A stretch of DNA of 64,000 nt, taken from contig NZ_SIUB01000003.1 of NCBI RefSeq assembly GCF_004310425.1, positions 62,001 through 126,000 on the forward strand, in the 5' to 3' direction. The DNA is from Hansschlegelia quercus (GTDB taxonomy: Bacteria; Pseudomonadota; Alphaproteobacteria; Rhizobiales; Methylopilaceae). A program made the translations under genes and the position numbers. Of this stretch, positions 39,989 to 48,740 are shown one piece after another. Each line of letters opens with the position of its first letter. Positions within the stretch are counted from its first letter, which is position 1. The notes below the pieces were generated by a model. The model ran no database searches, was not told where the DNA came from, and worked only from the letters and a program-made list of their open reading frames with translations.

Positions 39989-40938
39989 CGTCGCGCCGCT
40001 CAGTGTCGCGCTTCTCGTCAGTGACAGCAGACGTTGGACGCTGAGATCGATGGCATAGAGCGCAGATTGGCTGGGCCCCCTGAGATGTCTATTTTTGGCC
40101 TAAGCTTTGATGCCCGCTGTTGGCGCCAAGCGGCGGATGGGGCTTGGTACCCATCTTACGTGCGGCCAAATTCGTCGCGATCGCTGCTATAGATGCGCGA
40201 TTGCCGGAGATGTCCCAGCAAAGCAGGAGCTAATTGTGACAGAGCGATTTGAACGGCATCGGCAACCCTAGACAATTGAGCAACCGGAGAAGCTCAAGTG
40301 GCTCGCTAACAAGGGCGTGGCGCAGGCCGGCGCGACAAGGGTCGTCGGGATGGAGTGCAACCCGGGAAATGGCTTGCAGGCGCGCGTTTCGCATGACCGC
40401 TAAGTCAGTTCTTGTCACGAACTGTCGCCACCGCCCTCTTCCCGCTGTTAACCAAACACACAGCTTCAGGTTGACGCTAGAGACGCGGCATCTGACCGTG
40501 CTCTTGACGTCATATGACGTCTTCTCAGATTCGCCTCGACGGTCTTCAGCCTCTGCTTGGGGCGGACGCCGACAGCTGGTTGCACAGCCGCCGACGTCCT
40601 GACCACGACCAGCGAGTCCTGCGGTAACAGGACCACCGACCATGGCTATCGCCAGTTACGGCTGCTTTGCGGCCGATCTCAACCCTCCTTCAACTGAACC
40701 CACCGGCTATCCGCCTACGCACCGCGTCGCGCGAACGTCGCCTCCGTTGGGACGCACGCGTTCGGCTTCCGCCGCAACGCTCGCCCTCCTCTAGGGCCCT
40801 AGACCGCTCACGCCTTTAAAGGCTCTGGATAGCGCCATCACTTCTTTGACTGGCGACATTCCGTCTTGCGCGCCTTGCGGTCTTACCGGCCCGTCCCGGT
40901 TTCAGCACTGCGCCCTTTGCGGCGCGGAAGGATCTCCC
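39989..40938. other. Gene-poor stretch left of the GIY-YIG/AAA pair
   Basis: Roughly 950 bases with no gene I can support. Several open frames exist on both strands (for example around 40230-40643) but have no recognisable domain, ribosome site or codon pattern. With the truncated gene just before it, this looks like eroded DNA at an insertion junction. It must include the promoter of the nuclease/protease pair. Confidence 0.4.
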
Positions 40939-42204
40939 ATGTCCATTTCGATCTCCGGACCCGGTCCGGAACTGCCCCCGCTTGTCCCGGCCGTTGTCAC
41001 TCTGCCGGCACCCCTGGGGCGGGCAACTATCACCGTGCTAACCGGCACGCCGCTCCCGATCGACCAGGCCGACGGGATTGGCCAGCCGGGCGCCTACATC
41101 CTCCTCCTTGATCGCCCGAACGAACGGCCCGCCGCCTATGTCGGCATGAGCGGCGCAATCGCCGACCGTCTCCTCGGCCATGAGCGCCTGAGGTCAAACT
41201 CTGGAACGTTCCAGGTCATCTGCATCACCTCAGATGCGGACGATCTCGACCGGTCCGACGCTCGGGTGCTCGAGCGCCTGATCCATTCAGCGCTCACGCT
41301 GTGCGCTGACGTCGAGCTTCTGAATGATGAGCCGCCGTTCCACGGACGCCGGCCCGGTGACCGCTACGCCCAGTTGCGCGTGTTTACGGGGGACGCTCTC
41401 TGCCGCTTGGCCGAGAGCAACCTGATCCCTTTCAACAGCCCCAAGATGCATCTCCTCGCGGGACCGGAGCTCGCCTTTACCGCCCTGCCCGAGCCCGTCG
41501 ATCCGATGGCGCTCGTGGGCGCGGTCCGGCGGCGATACGTGAAGCGCGAGGTCACCGCCGAGGCCCTCTTCCTGACCAACGGCTTGGCTATCCTGAAGTC
41601 AGGATCTCACATCCGGGCGTTCGAGGCCCCGTCCCTGCATGGCGGCATCTCGGCGTTGCGGCATGAGGCGGTTTTCAGCGGAACCGTGGCGCCCGACGCC
41701 GATGGCGTGTTGACGCTCACCTGCGATCTGACGTTCGGCACCTGGAACAGCATGGCGTTGTTCGTCTCGGCTTCATCGAGCGGCCAAGTTCAGCTCTGGC
41801 GTGTCACCGAGCCAACGCCGCCGGAAGCGGTCGCGCGGCCTCAGCTTGATCGCGACGAGGATCTGCTTTCGCTGTGGCGTCGCGTGCCGGCGCCTGAGGG
41901 GCACGTAACTTTGGCCGACGCGCTGCAAAGCATCCTGGCCAAGGTCACTCCGATCGGCGCGGCTGACTGGCGCAAGGCTGAGAGCGGCGATCTCGCCAGC
42001 GCGGTCCGGTTCGCCGTCGAGGCGACCAACGCCGCTCGTCCGGGTCCGGCTACCCGGGTCGTCGACATCGCGATGTCGGCGGTTTTTCTCTGTGCCGTAC
42101 GAGGTAAGCTGGGAGCGTCCGACGTGCTGGACAGCCTCATGTACAGGCTCGCCTTGCAGGGCGTGGCGATTGAGGCCCCCGTAGTGCTTGGAGCCCGGCT
42201 GTGA
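40939..42204 (+). CDS. GIY-YIG nuclease-domain protein with a large novel C-terminal region
   Basis: About 421 residues. Residues 51-130 form a GIY-YIG nuclease fold: GAYILLL (51-57), AYVGMSG (66-72), R77 and H81 in IADRLLGHE, E112 in VLERLIHSAL and N129 in LLND. These cover the residues expected for catalysis. The remaining 290 residues match nothing I recognise. ATG 40939 is chosen because GGAAGG precedes it. The frame extends in-frame to a TTG at 40846 and would add two CxxC pairs (CAPC, CALC) like a zinc ribbon, so a longer form is possible. GTGA overlap couples it to the next gene. Confidence 0.75.
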   Translation: MSISISGPGPELPPLVPAVVTLPAPLGRATITVLTGTPLPIDQADGIGQPGAYILLLDRPNERPAAYVGMSGAIADRLLGHERLRSNSGTFQVICITSDADDLDRSDARVLERLIHSALTLCADVELLNDEPPFHGRRPGDRYAQLRVFTGDALCRLAESNLIPFNSPKMHLLAGPELAFTALPEPVDPMALVGAVRRRYVKREVTAEALFLTNGLAILKSGSHIRAFEAPSLHGGISALRHEAVFSGTVAPDADGVLTLTCDLTFGTWNSMALFVSASSSGQVQLWRVTEPTPPEAVARPQLDRDEDLLSLWRRVPAPEGHVTLADALQSILAKVTPIGAADWRKAESGDLASAVRFAVEATNAARPGPATRVVDIAMSAVFLCAVRGKLGASDVLDSLMYRLALQGVAIEAPVVLGARL

Positions 42205-44138
42205 GCCGCGCGCCCAAGAAGCAGCTGTCCGGCCTGACAGCCGACACCGACGAGGACGCTGAATTCTTCGCCACGGCAGACGATGGGGACGCCGGGGCGC
42301 TGTCTTTTCGGCTGACGCCGAAGCAGGCCATTGCGAAGGCTGCTCTCGAACGCGCGCTCCCAAACAACATTCTTCGCGCCGCCCAACGCGGAGAACCAGT
42401 CGTGGTGCTCATCGACACGGCGAACGTCGCCTGGACACACGAGCTGGCCGTCGCCGCTCTTAAATTGAGGCCAAAACCTCAGGTCGTGTCCCCCGTCAAG
42501 CCGCCGACCCGGTACGAGCCCGCCGAGGCGCCGACGATCCTCAGACCGACGTTTGCGATCACGAGCGACCGCGGCTGGCTTGCCCCGGCCCTAGTTGCGG
42601 CCGCGGATGTCAGTGTGCGTGTGACGCTCACGCCGCAGGTCGTCGAGGCGGCCCTGAAGCTGGCGACCGGGCGCAAGGCTCGCGTGGAGCCCCTCGACAT
42701 CGTCGGGCTCGACGTCCTCGACGTCGCCTCAGCAATACGGCCTGGCGAAAGTGCGGCAAAGGCCGTCCGCCGCATGAAGGAGGCCGTTCAAAGCCGGACC
42801 ATCGGCGCGACCAAGGACGATGTGCCTCTGCTTCGCGACCTCGTCGGGTACGGCGCGGCTCTCGCGACCATCCAGTCTATCGCTGATGATGTCGAGCAGG
42901 TGGTTGCCGGCGGCCTCGACGCCAAGGCGCTGCCGAGTCTGTTGATCTTCGGCAAACCAGGCGTGGGCAAGACGCTGGTCGCCCGCAGCTTTGCGAAGAC
43001 GGTTGGCTTACCGCTTATTCTTACGTCAGTGGCCGATTGGTTTGCGAGTTCAAACGGCCACCTCGGAGACGTCGTAGTCGCGGCTCAGAGGGCATTCGAT
43101 CGCGCTGTTGCTTCAAGTCCGTCAATCCTGTTCGTCGACGAGCTCGATGCTTTGCCGGATCGGTCGGCGATGGACGCCCGGTCACGCGACTGGTGGCTGC
43201 CGGTGGTGACCGGCGTATTGATGATGATCGACAGGACGCGGGGGAGCGGAGTGGTGCTGATTGGCGCCACCAACTATCGAGATCGTCTTGATGACGCGAT
43301 ACGCCGGCCGGGTCGTTTTGATCGGCATGTGGAGGTCACGGCGCCGCAGACCGTCGGGGAACTCTCAGCTGTTCTGCGCCACCATCTCCGCGGCGCGCTG
43401 GAGAATGAAAATCTTACGGGCGCCGCCCGGCTGGGCGTCGGAGCCACTGGCGCACAGGCCGAAGATTGGGTCCGGCAGGCGAAGGAAATGGCTCGGCGCG
43501 AGGACCGCCCCCTCGCCCTTGCCGACCTCGCCATGGCAATTGCGCCGCGGGACCCACGTTGCGAAGGCGTGCGTCGCGCGGTCGCGATCCATGAGGCCGG
43601 GCATGCAGTCGTCGGACGAACCCTCGGCCAGACGATCGTGTCGGTGAGCATCATCGAAAGTGGCGCGGCCAATGGCGCCACCAACTTCGTGCCGTCACCG
43701 TCGATCCTCGATCGGAAAGGACTGGAACGTCAGGTTGTCATAGGACTCGGCGGCCGGGCCGCAGATGAGCTGTTGTCCGGAGGACCATCCAGTGGCGCTC
43801 AGGACGACCTGCGGAAGGTGACCCAGCTCGCCGCAGCCATCCACGCAAGTTTCGGACTTGGCGCCACGCTCGCGAGCCGCACGTCGTACTCGGCTGCCGG
43901 CGACCTGGTCGCGTTCGACGCGTCTCTCCGACGCCTGGTCGAGGCAGACCTCGCGCGGCTGATGAAGACCGCGCGGGAGATCGTGCAGCGTCATCGATCG
44001 GAGATCGAGGCGCTGGCGGCATGGCTTGTGGTTCATCGGTTCGGAACGGGCGCGGACGTTGAAGCGCTGCTTGCAGGCTCAACGTCTATGTCGAGCGGGC
44101 GACCTCCATCGCCTTGCCCCATCTCTAGCAGTTCCTGA
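42201..44138 (+). CDS. FtsH-like AAA+ ATPase with M41 zinc-protease domain, no membrane segment
   Basis: A 645-residue protein. Residues 1-240 are a novel N-terminal region, with no membrane helices. The AAA+ module has Walker A GKPGVGKT (251-258), Walker B ILFVDE (309-314), sensor GATN (355-358) and arginines in IRRPGRFDRH. The M41 peptidase follows: HEAGH (464-468) provides two zinc histidines and D536 in GAQDDLRKV is the likely third ligand. FtsH itself is membrane-anchored through N-terminal helices; this one should be cytosolic. GTG start overlaps the GIY-YIG gene stop. The pair probably forms one functional system. Confidence 0.85.
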   Translation: MSRAPKKQLSGLTADTDEDAEFFATADDGDAGALSFRLTPKQAIAKAALERALPNNILRAAQRGEPVVVLIDTANVAWTHELAVAALKLRPKPQVVSPVKPPTRYEPAEAPTILRPTFAITSDRGWLAPALVAAADVSVRVTLTPQVVEAALKLATGRKARVEPLDIVGLDVLDVASAIRPGESAAKAVRRMKEAVQSRTIGATKDDVPLLRDLVGYGAALATIQSIADDVEQVVAGGLDAKALPSLLIFGKPGVGKTLVARSFAKTVGLPLILTSVADWFASSNGHLGDVVVAAQRAFDRAVASSPSILFVDELDALPDRSAMDARSRDWWLPVVTGVLMMIDRTRGSGVVLIGATNYRDRLDDAIRRPGRFDRHVEVTAPQTVGELSAVLRHHLRGALENENLTGAARLGVGATGAQAEDWVRQAKEMARREDRPLALADLAMAIAPRDPRCEGVRRAVAIHEAGHAVVGRTLGQTIVSVSIIESGAANGATNFVPSPSILDRKGLERQVVIGLGGRAADELLSGGPSSGAQDDLRKVTQLAAAIHASFGLGATLASRTSYSAAGDLVAFDASLRRLVEADLARLMKTAREIVQRHRSEIEALAAWLVVHRFGTGADVEALLAGSTSMSSGRPPSPCPISSSS

Positions 44139-44377
44139 TGGGTGCCCACCAACCTTCTAGAACCTGAACCCACGAAGCGCATGTCATACGTTCGCTCGAC
44201 GGTGATGGTTGCGGGCAGATCGACGTCGCCTTGATCTGTTGATTCCCGTTTGTCGTTCATCGTGCGGAGCCCGAGCTAGTTGCAACGCCGGTTGGAGAGG
44301 GCGGCGCCTCTAGTGATCGCGGACAGCTGCCGCTACTTCAAGGGAGCGCCAGCCATCTCCTCGCGTCCGGCCAGAGG
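44139..44377. other. Gap between convergent protease and relaxase-like genes
   Basis: About 240 bases lie between the ends of two convergent genes. A 75-codon minus-strand frame (44033-44260) overlaps the protease 3' end but lacks a ribosome site and recognisable family, so it is not called. No clear terminator was identified. Confidence 0.4.
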
Positions 44378-45379
44378 CTACCTCGCCGAGCATGCGGCGG
44401 GTGCGTTTAACTCGCCCGGCCCGATATCTGGAAGTAGGCCGGCTGCCCTCAACATCGCCCCCGCTTTGGCGATGCGCCGAGCGTCCAAAGCCGCGCGCTT
44501 GTCGGCCTCGTCAAGTCGCTGTTGCAACTTCCGCCGCTCGGCGTGGAAAATGAGCTGCAGCGCTTCAGTGTCGCTCGTCCGGCACAGTTCCTCCTTCAGC
44601 AACAGCAGCTGGCTGTGAAGCTTCTTCTTGGTCTCGACCACGCTCCGCTCAGCGGCCAGTCGTGCCGCCTCCGCAACCGCGTTAGCCTGGTTTTGGACGC
44701 GGCGCTTCTCCATCTGCCACCAGCGTGAGGTCCGCATGCGCTTAGGTCCGAAACGCTCATGTCCAAAGGACGCTCCTACGGCAGCTTGATAGTCATCAAG
44801 CCACCTGCTCATGGCGAAGCAATAGACGCGGCCCTGTTCACTTTTATCGGTCACGCCGACCTGCGCCCTGCGGCCCCGGTGCACGCGATCAAGCCGGAGC
44901 CGCCCTTCCTCAAGAGGTGGCTGCACGTAGAAGTGGACATGCGGATAGGCTTCATCGAGATGCTCAACAACCGAAACGAGCGCGTCTCCAAACTCGCGGG
45001 CTAACCAGACCAGGTTTTCCTTGAGCCAAGCGGTGTAGAGCGGGTCGATGACCTCAGCCTTATCGCCGTGCCGCCTCACGACCTTTCCAGCCTCAACCGG
45101 ATAAGAGACAACCCCTGCATACATGACAATGTCGATGGACCGGATCCTGCGGCTAGCAGCGTTGCGAGCGCGGCTCGCCTGCTCCACCGCAAATTCGGCT
45201 GCCTGAGTCGGCGTGATGCCCAGTAAGATCTGAGGCGGGAGAGGGCTGGCCACATGGGCGCAAAACCCGGGGCGGCGTTCGGCCTCGGCCACGACGCCAT
45301 CAAGCGCCGGCTTCGGGCGCTTGCCTACGAGCGGCTTCCGCCCGTAGCCTTCAATGTGGAAAAAACTGCACTCTGTCAT
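44378..45379 (-). CDS. MobV/Pre-like relaxase (plasmid mobilisation protein)
   Basis: About 333 residues. VVEHLDEAYPHVHFYVQP (138-155) matches the HxDExxPHxH signature of MobV/Pre relaxases: H140, H147 and H149 would bind the metal for nicking DNA at an origin of transfer. Upstream, a helical region LYTAWLKENLVWLAREFGDALVS parallels the family; downstream DDYQAAVGASFGHERF resembles its GLERG region. A charged coiled coil spans about 222-308. AAGGA precedes the ATG at 45379. The length and N terminus differ from classic MobV, so it is a divergent member. It indicates mobile DNA. Confidence 0.65.
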   Translation of the reverse strand: MTECSFFHIEGYGRKPLVGKRPKPALDGVVAEAERRPGFCAHVASPLPPQILLGITPTQAAEFAVEQASRARNAASRRIRSIDIVMYAGVVSYPVEAGKVVRRHGDKAEVIDPLYTAWLKENLVWLAREFGDALVSVVEHLDEAYPHVHFYVQPPLEEGRLRLDRVHRGRRAQVGVTDKSEQGRVYCFAMSRWLDDYQAAVGASFGHERFGPKRMRTSRWWQMEKRRVQNQANAVAEAARLAAERSVVETKKKLHSQLLLLKEELCRTSDTEALQLIFHAERRKLQQRLDEADKRAALDARRIAKAGAMLRAAGLLPDIGPGELNAPAACSAR

Positions 45380-45896
45380 CTGCTGATCCTTGTTGGATCC
45401 GACCTTCAGAGCAGACGATGCATACGACACGTGGATTGTAGAACTCGCCCGATCACGGTTTCGTGATCATCATCCTAGTCGGTTCATAGGATGACGTGAG
45501 CACCCACGTAACTGACCAAGTTTGTTGGACGCTCGTTCGCATTGATAGCCCGCTCAGCTCTGCCGGCTCTAGACAGCACCACAGGCTTCTCTCCTGCGCT
45601 ATGACCAAGCAAGTCCACAGATGGCTTGGACGGACCGCCCGGTAGAATGTCGATCGGCACCATGATCAGTGCATCGCCAAGTGCCGGCTTCATCGACGGC
45701 GCTGGACACGCCTTCCTCGCCTTTGCATGACGCCCAGAGCGCATGGAGATCGTGAGGCGAAGATGATGACCAAGCTGCTAGGGGGTTCTCAATCGGCCGC
45801 CGCATTTACGAAAGCATTTGTAAGGGGTCCACAGTGGTGGTACACAGAACGAGAAACTGGCGACGCGGATCGTTGATCTTCTAAGGAGTTCGGGTG
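45380..45896. other. Non-coding stretch between relaxase-like gene and tRNA-Ser-like scar
   Basis: About 520 bases upstream of the relaxase-like gene. No gene could be supported. This position would suit an origin of transfer or an island end. A perfect long inverted repeat was not recognised by eye. Confidence 0.35.
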
Positions 45897-45924
45897 GTGG
45901 GTGAGAGTCCCACCCTCTCCGCCA
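45897..45924 (+). other. Detached tRNA-Ser-like 3' end, probable attachment-site scar
   Basis: The sequence fits the end of a tRNA: T-stem GTGGG/CCCAC around a seven-base loop, then acceptor strand CCTCTCC, discriminator G and CCA. The CTCTCCGCCA tail is typical of bacterial tRNA-Ser. The loop is TGAGAGT instead of the usual TTCGAGT-like form, and no 5' part of a tRNA precedes it. Such remnants arise when an island integrates into a tRNA 3' end. It lies exactly where accessory genes give way to core genes. Confidence 0.6.
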
Positions 45925-45945
45925 TTCACCCCCTTTAACTGAGGT

Positions 45946-45973
45946 GCCGCTGTCGAGAGATCAGCGGCCTTTC
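45946..45973 (+). terminator. Terminator-like hairpin after the tRNA-Ser-like scar
   Basis: GCCGCTG (45946-45952) and CAGCGGC (45962-45968) form a perfect seven-base stem with a nine-base loop, followed by CTTTCGCTT. It lies 22 bases after the CCA and probably served the tRNA gene once intact at this site. Confidence 0.6.
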
Positions 45974-46226
45974 GCTTCGTGTCGGTCCGGCAACCGTCTG
46001 CTTAACTGAGAGCGCAACGGGTGGCGCACTTCGTTTATCGGGACGTTCCTCCGCAGCCGGTTGCCGCGAAGTCCTCGAAGGACCCGCGGCGTTCGACAGG
46101 CACGATGCGGATCGGCAGCGGGTCGGCTTAAAATCTTCGAGAAGCGTCTGCAGCTGCCCGTCGCGAAGAACTTCGCGGGTCTGTTCTTGATGAGTGGTAA
46201 GCGATTGGGCCGATCTTGGGGGAGGA
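45974..46226. other. Gap before the Crp/Fnr gene, no gene seen
   Basis: Around 250 bases between the hairpin and the 3' end of the Crp/Fnr gene. Nothing recognisable was found. Confidence 0.35.
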
Positions 46227-47036
46227 TCAGTCCCTCTCGCTGAAGACGATCTCGTTCAGCCGCTCCGGCTTCGAGATGCGGATGCCGCGCGCGTCGACGG
46301 TGACCAAGCCTTCGTTGTGGAACCGCCTGAGCATCATCGTCACCCATTGGCGGGTCGAGCCCACCATCGCGGCGATCTGGTCGTGGGTGATCTTCCGGCT
46401 GATCACGATCGCCCTGCCCTCGCGGACGCCGTAGAGATCTCCGACGTTGAGAAGGAACTGCGCCAGGCGCTCGATCACCGAGCGGGTGCCGAGCATCTGC
46501 GCCATCGCCGAATAGCACCGGCCTTTCGCGGCGAGCCCCTCGATGAGGCAGACCGCGAAGCTCGGAACCTGGGTGATCAGCGCGAGCAGGGCCGATCCCG
46601 ACAAGCTCAGGATACGGCAATCGTCCAGCGCCACGCCCGACCAGACATGGGTTCCTCCCCCTGTCATGCTCGGACCGCCGATGAAATGGCCCGGCGTCCA
46701 ATAAGCGAGCGTGATCTCGCGACCTGACGGCGCGCCGTAGAACACTCGGACACGGCCGCGTTCGATGATGAAGATGCCGTCGTGCCGCTCGCCCTGCGTG
46801 AAGACCGGCTCGCCCGCCGGGACCTCCATTGCCCGGCCGCAGGAACGCACCAGGGACAGCTCCTCAGCGTTCAGCCCGTCCAGGAAGTGCGCTCCGTCAT
46901 CGAGGCCGTCGACCGTCTCGCTCAGGAACAGGGCGGTCGATCCCGGGAGAACCTGCGCCACGGGCGGAGCCACGATGCGTTCGGGCAAGCGTTTCGGTCG
47001 CGCGTTCTCGTCGCGTCTCGAAGAGGTCAGCATCAT
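46227..47036 (-). CDS. Crp/Fnr-family transcriptional regulator
   Basis: A 269-residue regulator. The cyclic-nucleotide-type beta-barrel spans about 45-160 (VPAGEPVFTQGERHDGIFIIERGRVRV). The C-terminal winged helix contains ITHDQIAAMVGSTRQWVTMMLRRFHNEGLV at about 214-243. The N terminus lacks the cysteine cluster of oxygen-sensing Fnr, so it is not an iron-sulfur sensor. It lies alone, just inside the core region, with a gap of about 160 bases on its 5' side. Effector unknown. Confidence 0.9.
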   Translation of the reverse strand: MMLTSSRRDENARPKRLPERIVAPPVAQVLPGSTALFLSETVDGLDDGAHFLDGLNAEELSLVRSCGRAMEVPAGEPVFTQGERHDGIFIIERGRVRVFYGAPSGREITLAYWTPGHFIGGPSMTGGGTHVWSGVALDDCRILSLSGSALLALITQVPSFAVCLIEGLAAKGRCYSAMAQMLGTRSVIERLAQFLLNVGDLYGVREGRAIVISRKITHDQIAAMVGSTRQWVTMMLRRFHNEGLVTVDARGIRISKPERLNEIVFSERD

Positions 47037-47195
47037 CGTCTCCCGTGCGGAATGCGCGCTCTCCGACGAGACAGCAGGCGGGAAAAGTTAGACACACTCC
47101 AGCTTGGCGCACAACGATCCACGATCGACGCGAGTGCAATTACAATTAGTACCTACGTGTTTTGTTATATGAGGCGTAACGCCGCGAGCGCGTCT

Positions 47196-48002
47196 TCACG
47201 GTTTGGACGCCTTCGAGCGACGCGATCCGGCGCGGCCGAGCTCAACCCATGCCGGCGCGTGGTCGCTCGCCTTCTCCTGGGCCCGAACGGCGCGGTCGAC
47301 GCCGGCCGCGCGCAATCGGGCGGCGAGCGTCGGATTGAGCAGGATGTGATCGAGTCGGAGCCCGGCGTCGCGACCCCAGGCGTTCCGAAAGTAGTCCCAG
47401 AACGTATAGAGCCGTTCCTCGGGATGGAGCGTCCGCAGCGCGTCGGACCAACCTGATGCGGTGAGCTCCTCGAAGACGACGCGCGCCTCCCGGCGGAACA
47501 GCGCGTCGTCGGTCCAGCGCTCGGGTTTGTAGACGTCGAGCTCGGTGGGGATGATGTTGTAGTCGCCGACGAGAGCGACGGGCGCATCGAGCGCCAGCAA
47601 TTCGGCCGCATGCGCCTTCAGGCGGGCGAACCAGCGCAGCTTGTAGTCGAACTTCGGGCCGGGCGCGGGATTGCCGTTCGGCGCATAGAGGCAGCCGATC
47701 AGCACCCCGTTTACGGCCGCCTCGATGTAGCGCGACTGCACGTCCTCGGGCTCGCCGGGCAGACCGCGCCGCGTCTCGACCGGGTCTGCGCCGCGGGCGA
47801 GGATCGCGACGCCGTTCCAGCTCTTCTGGCCCTGCCATACGGCGCCGTAACCAGCCTCCCTAAACGCGCTTTCGGGGAAGCGTTCCTGCGGCGCCTTCAG
47901 CTCCTGCAGGCAGACGACGTCCGGTTCAGCCTCGGCGAGCCATCTCAGCAGCAAAGGCAGCCGGCCGTTGACGCCGTTGATGTTGAAGGTCGCGATCTTC
48001 AC
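47196..48002 (-). CDS. xthA: Exodeoxyribonuclease III (XthA)
   Basis: A 268-residue AP endonuclease/3'-5' exonuclease acting in base-excision repair. KIATFNINGVNGRL opens the fold, VCLQELKAP carries the metal-binding glutamate, GDYNIIP the catalytic Asp-Asn pair, RLDHILLN and ASDHAPAWVEL the terminal Asp-His. All catalytic motifs are intact. The C-terminal tail is short and basic. A HAD phosphatase gene lies 12 bases upstream. Confidence 0.95.
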   Translation of the reverse strand: MKIATFNINGVNGRLPLLLRWLAEAEPDVVCLQELKAPQERFPESAFREAGYGAVWQGQKSWNGVAILARGADPVETRRGLPGEPEDVQSRYIEAAVNGVLIGCLYAPNGNPAPGPKFDYKLRWFARLKAHAAELLALDAPVALVGDYNIIPTELDVYKPERWTDDALFRREARVVFEELTASGWSDALRTLHPEERLYTFWDYFRNAWGRDAGLRLDHILLNPTLAARLRAAGVDRAVRAQEKASDHAPAWVELGRAGSRRSKASKP

Positions 48003-48014
48003 GGGGGCGGCCGC

Positions 48015-48695
48015 TCAGCCCGCCTTTCGCACCGCCGCGGCGAGCTCTGAAGGATCGCGGTAGATCTGGACGGCCCCGGCCTCGCGCAGCGTCGCCTCGT
48101 CGAAGCCCCCGCACAGCAGGCCGATCGTCCTGACGCCGGCCTTCCCAGCCGCTTCCGCGTCGTAGGGGCTATCGCCGACGACGATCGTCCGCGCCGCAGG
48201 GACGCCGGTCTTCTCGATTGCGACTGAGAAGATGTCAGGATGCGGCTTCGTGCGCTCGGCGTCTTCCGAAGTGACTTCGACGAGGTCGAGATCGTCGATC
48301 CCGGCGGCCTTCTTGTAGACCTCGAGCTCCTCGCCCTTGGCGGAGGAGCCGAGGGCTACGACGACGCCGCGGGCGAGCAGCGCGTCGAACAGCTCCCTGA
48401 CGCCCGGAAAGCCGCGCACTTTCGGGAGGTAGTCGCGCTTGATCAGGTCGGAGCGGAACGCTTCGAGCTGCTCGCCCTCGCGGTCGACTTCGTCGGCGCT
48501 CAGGAACACGGGCAGGAGCTGGTCGCCGCCTTTACCGATCTGGCTGCGGATGGCGTCGAAGGCGACGTCGCGCCCGAATTCAGCGAAGGCGCGGCGCCAG
48601 GCTTCGGCGTGGAAGTCGACGGTGTCGACGAGCGTGCCGTCGACGTCGAAGATGACGGCGTCGGCGTCGAGGAGAGCGGGTTTCTGGATGTTCAT
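48015..48695 (-). CDS. HAD-superfamily phosphatase (phosphoglycolate-phosphatase-like)
   Basis: A 226-residue HAD hydrolase. Motif I is DVDGTLVDT with both catalytic aspartates, motif II is GSSAKGEELE, motif III is KPHPD, and VVGDSPYDAEAA provides the magnesium ligands. The C1 cap fits beta-phosphoglucomutase/phosphoglycolate phosphatase relatives. The exact phosphate ester is not inferable. The second ATG (48695) is used because it starts a more typical N terminus; the first lies three codons earlier. Confidence 0.9.
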   Translation of the reverse strand: MNIQKPALLDADAVIFDVDGTLVDTVDFHAEAWRRAFAEFGRDVAFDAIRSQIGKGGDQLLPVFLSADEVDREGEQLEAFRSDLIKRDYLPKVRGFPGVRELFDALLARGVVVALGSSAKGEELEVYKKAAGIDDLDLVEVTSEDAERTKPHPDIFSVAIEKTGVPAARTIVVGDSPYDAEAAGKAGVRTIGLLCGGFDEATLREAGAVQIYRDPSELAAAVRKAG

Positions 48696-48740
48696 CCAGA
48701 TCAACCGACGGGCGCGCTCAAAGTTGCGCGGGCGCGTCGA

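Noticed and set aside
40230-40643. Open frames on both strands in the gene-poor stretch
   Set aside because: No ribosome site, no family resemblance and mutual overlap; probably chance frames.
44033-44260. Possible 75-codon minus-strand gene between the protease and relaxase-like genes
   Set aside because: It overlaps the protease 3' end by over 100 bases and lacks a ribosome site or known family; conservation data would be needed.
45897-45924. Complete tRNA-Ser gene
   Set aside because: No acceptor 5' strand, D-arm or anticodon arm can be found before the 3' end, and the T-loop is altered, so only a remnant is called.
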